From Puniceicoccales bacterium (GTDB lineage: Bacteria > Verrucomicrobiota > Verrucomicrobiia > Opitutales > LL51): a stretch of 9,639 nt of DNA. Numbering within the stretch: position 1 is the first letter of the stretch; each line of letters opens with the position of its first letter. The notes under the pieces are model-generated. The model ran no database searches. It saw nothing but the letters and a program-made list of their open reading frames with translations, and was not told the DNA's origin. Position numbers and translations under genes: made by a program. The stretch is taken from NCBI GenBank assembly GCA_031267435.1, contig JAIRZB010000013.1, forward strand, positions 1-9,639, in the 5' to 3' direction. This document shows positions 6,360 through 9,639 of the stretch, piece after piece.

Positions 6360-8438
6360 ATGAAAAAAATAATAAATATAGCAATGGTGGTAGGGGTTTC
6401 CATAGGACTAAAAGGATCAGTACCGGATAGTACTCCCCTAATATTCGGAGTTGACCCACCCTATGTTGCGCCGCTGCCTCCATCTATGGAAAATATGCCC
6501 CTTGTATTCAAAGATGGGCATGGATTCCATGTGGCACCATGGTTCAAAGCGATCCAGCCCGATTTGCTGCACCTGATCAAACGTAGCTATATGATTACGA
6601 AACGGGAAAATAATGGCACATTTCGCAATGAGCATCGCATGCTGCTTGGAGATCCGGCATTTTACATTCCGGAAACCGATCACCGGTGGATTTGTGATCG
6701 AAATTTTACCGGTATCCACGGCAAGCTTAATTCTCATATTGGTAGTGTATTAAATGTTGCCTTTGAAGCGATTACACTTGGAAAATTTTCTCCCGAAATT
6801 GATTTTCCAGGATATGTCGCAACACTAAAAACTGACCAGTGCACTGTTATTTGCGTGACATTGCGTGGAAGTCAAGGGGAAGATTTTCAGCCAGGATCGG
6901 GGCTACTTAGTGCCAGTTGGGCGACAAATTATGATGCGGGATCGCTGGAAGTCGATCCGGAGTTGTACGGATTTGTCGGAAGAATGCACGGTGGCTATCT
7001 GACAAAAATAAACTCTTGCAATTTGCCGATGGAAGCATTCGAACAAGTAGTTGCCGAGCGTGAAGTCAATAATCCTTTACAATCGAGGGAGGATCTAAAT
7101 TTTATTTATCCGCTTTTTGAAAGTATTCAGCACGCCATAGAACAAATTCCTGAGGATGAGCGCAGCAATATTCGTTTCATTGTGGCAGGCCATAGTCAGG
7201 GAGGTGGATTAGCTCAAGTTGTTTTTCCACTCATTATTAATCAATTTGGATGGATGATTCACGGATTTATCAATAATGTGGAAACGCCGCGATTTTTTGG
7301 ATATTTTTTATCGGCTCCGCGGGTTGTCGCGGACCAGGAAACGGTTAATAATTACAATGCGTTGGTGGGTTGCGATAATATGATTAATCATTTTGCCTTT
7401 CGCGATGTCGTTACGATGGCTTGTCTTCATGGCTATAGAACATTGGGCCATTTGGCATGTGATTCGGCAAGGGATGTGTTACATCGCGGTATTTGTTCGG
7501 AAATCGCCCATAATAACCGCATGCTCTTGCTCAGTTTTATCAGGGCGTGCATGGATACCAATGACTTTGACATAGGCGATGATCAGCATTGGATTTTGAA
7601 CGAAAATCAAGAATTGATCATTTGTTGGGATGAAATTAGGCATCTCCTGTCGCATCAACCGTTTGCCTATGAACAAATTAATCGGGAAGGAATTGTAAAT
7701 TTATGCAACCTTGCGCTCAATCAATATCGGCAAAGGAATGGTATCGATGGGGAGTCTTATTTTACCGTAGACCAGATTTTGTGGGATTGTGATTGGAATG
7801 AAATTCAAAGAATTTGTCGCGGTGATTTATTTCCCCATGAAATCCAGCTCAATGAAGAAACCTGTGCCATACTCGATCGAATTGTCGACAATATCTACGG
7901 CAATACGGTTGTATTTTCATCGAGCGGACGATTTAATGTCATTGCTTTGATTGATACGGTACTCGATTTGTTGGATGCTGGACGCGGTGGAGAAAATTCC
8001 GGAGGATGTTGGGAATGTTTAAAACGCTGTTTATGCTGTTGCTGTTCCCTCTTTGGGCATTCCGGTATCGAATCCGATTTTGATTTTGATCCAGATTTTA
8101 AAGCATTGCTGAAATCCAAGGGCATTGATTCTAATGGTCATGGAATGATTAAATTGGGAGGTAGTTCGCTGATTAATTATTTGCATTTCGGATCGGGAGC
8201 CAATGGATTTAATACAAAATTATTCGACAAATTTTTACCTTCGCGCAATTTGGAATTTGCTCTGGAAAATGGAGAAATGGTAGCCGCCGAACGGAATCCG
8301 ATATTGCGTTCGGAAGTAAAAGAAGCACCCATGCCCATTGAAGACGAATCCCATGGGACAGCAATTCAAACCCATCGGCCATCGAATGTTATTTTCAGGA
8401 TGCGACGGTCAATGGACACAAATTTCGGGAATCTATGA
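6360..8438 (+). CDS. Predicted secreted class 3 lipase-like alpha/beta hydrolase with a C-terminal cysteine cluster
   Basis: The 692-residue product begins MKKIINIAMVVGVSIGL, a short basic-plus-hydrophobic segment that looks like a Sec signal peptide. The middle carries the class 3 lipase pattern. VICVTLRGSQ (163-172) corresponds to the strand and oxyanion region. GRMHGGYLTKI (207-217) follows. The nucleophile elbow VAGHSQGGGLAQ (275-286) has Ser279. LSAPRVVADQETVNNY (317-332) is followed by NHFAFRDVVTM, with Asp349 as the likely acid. His357 or His364 (GYRTLGH) is the likely base. Residues 370-540 are not recognised. At 550-562, seven of thirteen residues are Cys, followed by an acidic stretch (SDFDFDPDF) and an unrecognised tail. 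At about 690 residues it is larger than simple class 3 lipases. It is bracketed by a terminator and a convergent gene, so it is probably a single-gene unit. Hydrolase fold is fairly sure; lipid substrate and export are inferred. Confidence 0.75.
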   Translation: MKKIINIAMVVGVSIGLKGSVPDSTPLIFGVDPPYVAPLPPSMENMPLVFKDGHGFHVAPWFKAIQPDLLHLIKRSYMITKRENNGTFRNEHRMLLGDPAFYIPETDHRWICDRNFTGIHGKLNSHIGSVLNVAFEAITLGKFSPEIDFPGYVATLKTDQCTVICVTLRGSQGEDFQPGSGLLSASWATNYDAGSLEVDPELYGFVGRMHGGYLTKINSCNLPMEAFEQVVAEREVNNPLQSREDLNFIYPLFESIQHAIEQIPEDERSNIRFIVAGHSQGGGLAQVVFPLIINQFGWMIHGFINNVETPRFFGYFLSAPRVVADQETVNNYNALVGCDNMINHFAFRDVVTMACLHGYRTLGHLACDSARDVLHRGICSEIAHNNRMLLLSFIRACMDTNDFDIGDDQHWILNENQELIICWDEIRHLLSHQPFAYEQINREGIVNLCNLALNQYRQRNGIDGESYFTVDQILWDCDWNEIQRICRGDLFPHEIQLNEETCAILDRIVDNIYGNTVVFSSSGRFNVIALIDTVLDLLDAGRGGENSGGCWECLKRCLCCCCSLFGHSGIESDFDFDPDFKALLKSKGIDSNGHGMIKLGGSSLINYLHFGSGANGFNTKLFDKFLPSRNLEFALENGEMVAAERNPILRSEVKEAPMPIEDESHGTAIQTHRPSNVIFRMRRSMDTNFGNL

Positions 8439-8525
8439 TTTCCAAGGCGTTATAGTATAATGCAATAATCATTTTCCGGGAATAGTTCCCCGAAAACAAA
8501 AAACCCATCCATCAAAAACTCCAAA

Positions 8526-8550
8526 AGGGCCTGTTCACTGGACAGGCCCT
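8526..8550 (-). terminator. Intrinsic terminator for the FKBP gene
   Basis: Perfect 9-bp inverted repeat AGGGCCTGT (8526-8534) and ACAGGCCCT (8542-8550) with a seven-base loop. Read on the minus strand, the GC-rich stem is followed by TTTT, then GGAG and TTTTT, which suits termination of the FKBP gene ending at 8586. On the plus strand no T tract follows, so it is less convincing as the lipase terminator. A weaker imperfect hairpin at about 8472-8496 may contribute there. Confidence 0.75.
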
Positions 8551-8585
8551 CCATAATGCAATGTACATAATACAAAAATTTTCTA

Positions 8586-9470
8586 CTATTTGGCAGTAGT
8601 CGCTTTGGCATCGGGTTTAGGCTCTTCTTTGCCCTTGGGTGCTTCCTTGCTGTCCTTTGGCTCCTCTTTCCCTAGCGTTGGATGATTAATTTCATGGATT
8701 TCTATGTCAAAAACTAAAGTCGATCCTCCTGGAATGGGGCCCGTAGATGCGTCGCCGTAGCCGTACTCGGAAGAAAAGATTACACAAACTTTGCCGCCCT
8801 GGCCGATTTGTTTCATTCCTTCATGGACACCTGGAATGACTGAACCTACATAGGCTTGGGTTGGTTTGTCTGTGCTATCGAAAACCTTTCCATTGGAAAA
8901 ACGTCCTGTGTAAGTTATCCTAACGGTAGAATCAGGGGTGACACGCACACCATCGCCAGGCGTTATAACTTTGTGGATAAGTCCAGGATTTGATTGTATC
9001 CAACCTCCTTCAGTCTTCTTTGCTTCTATAAACTTCATGCCTTCTTCTTTATTTTTATCGGATTGATTTTTGTCTTGTTGCTGAAGAAGCTCCTGGAGGT
9101 TTCCTATGTCCTCTGGATTTATGGGATTTGCCTCGCCATTCAGTGCTGCTAATACACCATCACAGATGATCCCGATTTCCTCACGATCAAAACCGAAATT
9201 AATAAGTCCACCATTGATAACTAGTATGTGACCAAGCCCTCTCAAATACCTCGCTCTTTGAGCTTTTTGGTTAGCAGCACTTTGGGGTCCCGCCGGAGCC
9301 GGTGAACTAGCTCCTGCGGCAGGCGATGAAGCCGGTACAGCGTCTTTTGGCAATGGAGCATCTTTTGCTGGAAGTGCAGGAGATGTATGCGCCGCTGATG
9401 TAGCCAATACATGTAACGAAAACCCGCTCAAAAATGCGGATAAAACAAATAAATCTTTCCAATTATTCAT
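8586..9470 (-). CDS. Mip-like FKBP-type peptidyl-prolyl cis-trans isomerase, exported
   Basis: It catalyses proline cis-trans isomerisation, probably outside the inner membrane. Two adjacent ATGs at 9473 and 9470 follow AAGGA (9482-9478). The second has a seven-base spacing, so I start there (294 residues); an upstream in-frame start at 9521 lacks support. Residues 6-23 form a hydrophobic signal-peptide core. A low-complexity Ala/Pro/Ser linker (26-67) follows, then a helical region resembling the FKBP_N dimerisation domain (68-161). The FKBP_C catalytic domain is at about 173-261, with VRITYTGRFSNGKVFDS, VIPGVHEG and IPGGSTLVFDIEI. Equivalents of FKBP12 Y26, F36, D37, V55, I56, Y82 and F99 are present; the W59 position is Val. 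The tail (264-294) is Lys/Glu/Pro-rich and repeats GKEEPK. The layout resembles Mip/FkpA proteins. It is convergent with the lipase gene. Confidence 0.9.
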   Translation of the reverse strand: MNNWKDLFVLSAFLSGFSLHVLATSAAHTSPALPAKDAPLPKDAVPASSPAAGASSPAPAGPQSAANQKAQRARYLRGLGHILVINGGLINFGFDREEIGIICDGVLAALNGEANPINPEDIGNLQELLQQQDKNQSDKNKEEGMKFIEAKKTEGGWIQSNPGLIHKVITPGDGVRVTPDSTVRITYTGRFSNGKVFDSTDKPTQAYVGSVIPGVHEGMKQIGQGGKVCVIFSSEYGYGDASTGPIPGGSTLVFDIEIHEINHPTLGKEEPKDSKEAPKGKEEPKPDAKATTAK

Positions 9471-9591
9471 CATCAATTCCTTGAGTATCGCCCAAGCTAG
9501 AAAAAATAGAGAAAGAATCAAGAAAATAATGACAAAAAATTTTTATGGAATAAAGGTTAAATTTTTTTAACATAAAATCCGGTTGTTTTCC

Positions 9592-9639
9592 CCAGAGGGC
9601 TCCGCCCTCTGGACTCCCGCAAGGAGTCACGGACTCCTT
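9592..9639. repeat. Tandem hairpin palindromic repeat, cut by the right edge
   Basis: CCAGAGGGC/GCCCTCTGG with loop TCC (9592-9612) is a perfect 9-bp hairpin. It is followed by ACTCC/GGAGT (9613-9627, loop CGCAA) and an overlapping perfect 8-bp hairpin AAGGAGTC/GACTCCTT with loop ACG (9621-9639). The last two share one arm and so are alternative folds. Back-to-back hairpins with three-base loops repeat the design of the element at 2145-2223, although the sequences differ. The block lies upstream of the FKBP gene and continues or ends beyond the window. Confidence 0.7.

Noticed and set aside
8457..8562. Direct repeat ATAATGCAAT at 8457-8466 and 8553-8562, possible target duplication around an insertion
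   Set aside because: Only ten bases long, the sequence between is explained by hairpins at the convergent gene ends, and no terminal inverted repeats flank it.
9556..9571. GTTAAA/TTTAAC inverted repeat upstream of the FKBP gene, possible operator
   Set aside because: Only a 6-bp A/T-rich stem in an A/T-rich region with no convincing promoter beside it, so it is easily due to chance.

Overview
The window reads as a stretch of a bacterial chromosome, somewhat AT-rich, carrying seven convincing protein genes. The housekeeping set is a tRNA methylthiotransferase, a class II lysyl-tRNA synthetase, MraY, a GmhA-type sugar isomerase and YajC. Peptidoglycan synthesis plus a possible heptose enzyme suggest a Gram-negative-type envelope. 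The overall feel of the proteins fits the Verrucomicrobiota/PVC area, but that is an impression from memory and not a demonstrated placement. TAA, TAG and TGA all end convincing genes, so the genetic code looks standard.

Layout. Positions 1-736 hold no intact gene. The left edge resembles a decayed leucine-rich-repeat gene broken by a stop and a frame change. Positions 365-697 hold a reading frame interrupted only by TGA codons, probably another pseudogene. Next come three minus-strand genes in transcription order mraY, lysS, miaB (5009 down to 737). Between lysS and miaB lies a 79-bp palindromic element that folds on paper into a perfect four-way cloverleaf. From the short divergent region at 5010-5103, gmhA and yajC run on the plus strand and end at a clear intrinsic terminator (6176-6220). 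A 692-residue predicted secreted class 3 lipase follows on the plus strand (6360-8438). It converges on a minus-strand Mip-like FKBP peptidyl-prolyl isomerase (9470-8586), which has its own terminator. The right edge runs into a second block of tandem three-base-loop hairpins, similar in design to the cloverleaf element.

How the genes fit together. mraY (lipid I synthesis), yajC (Sec translocon accessory), the exported FKBP foldase and the lipase all concern the envelope or secretion. lysS and miaB concern translation. mraY is separated from any other mur/fts gene and yajC from secD/secF within this window, which suggests a rearranged gene order. The lipase, with its intact Ser-Asp-His candidates and a striking cluster of seven cysteines, and the LRR-like remnant are the accessory content. 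They hint at a host-associated lifestyle, which is inference. I see no CRISPR array, tRNA, rRNA, transposase or complete prophage gene.
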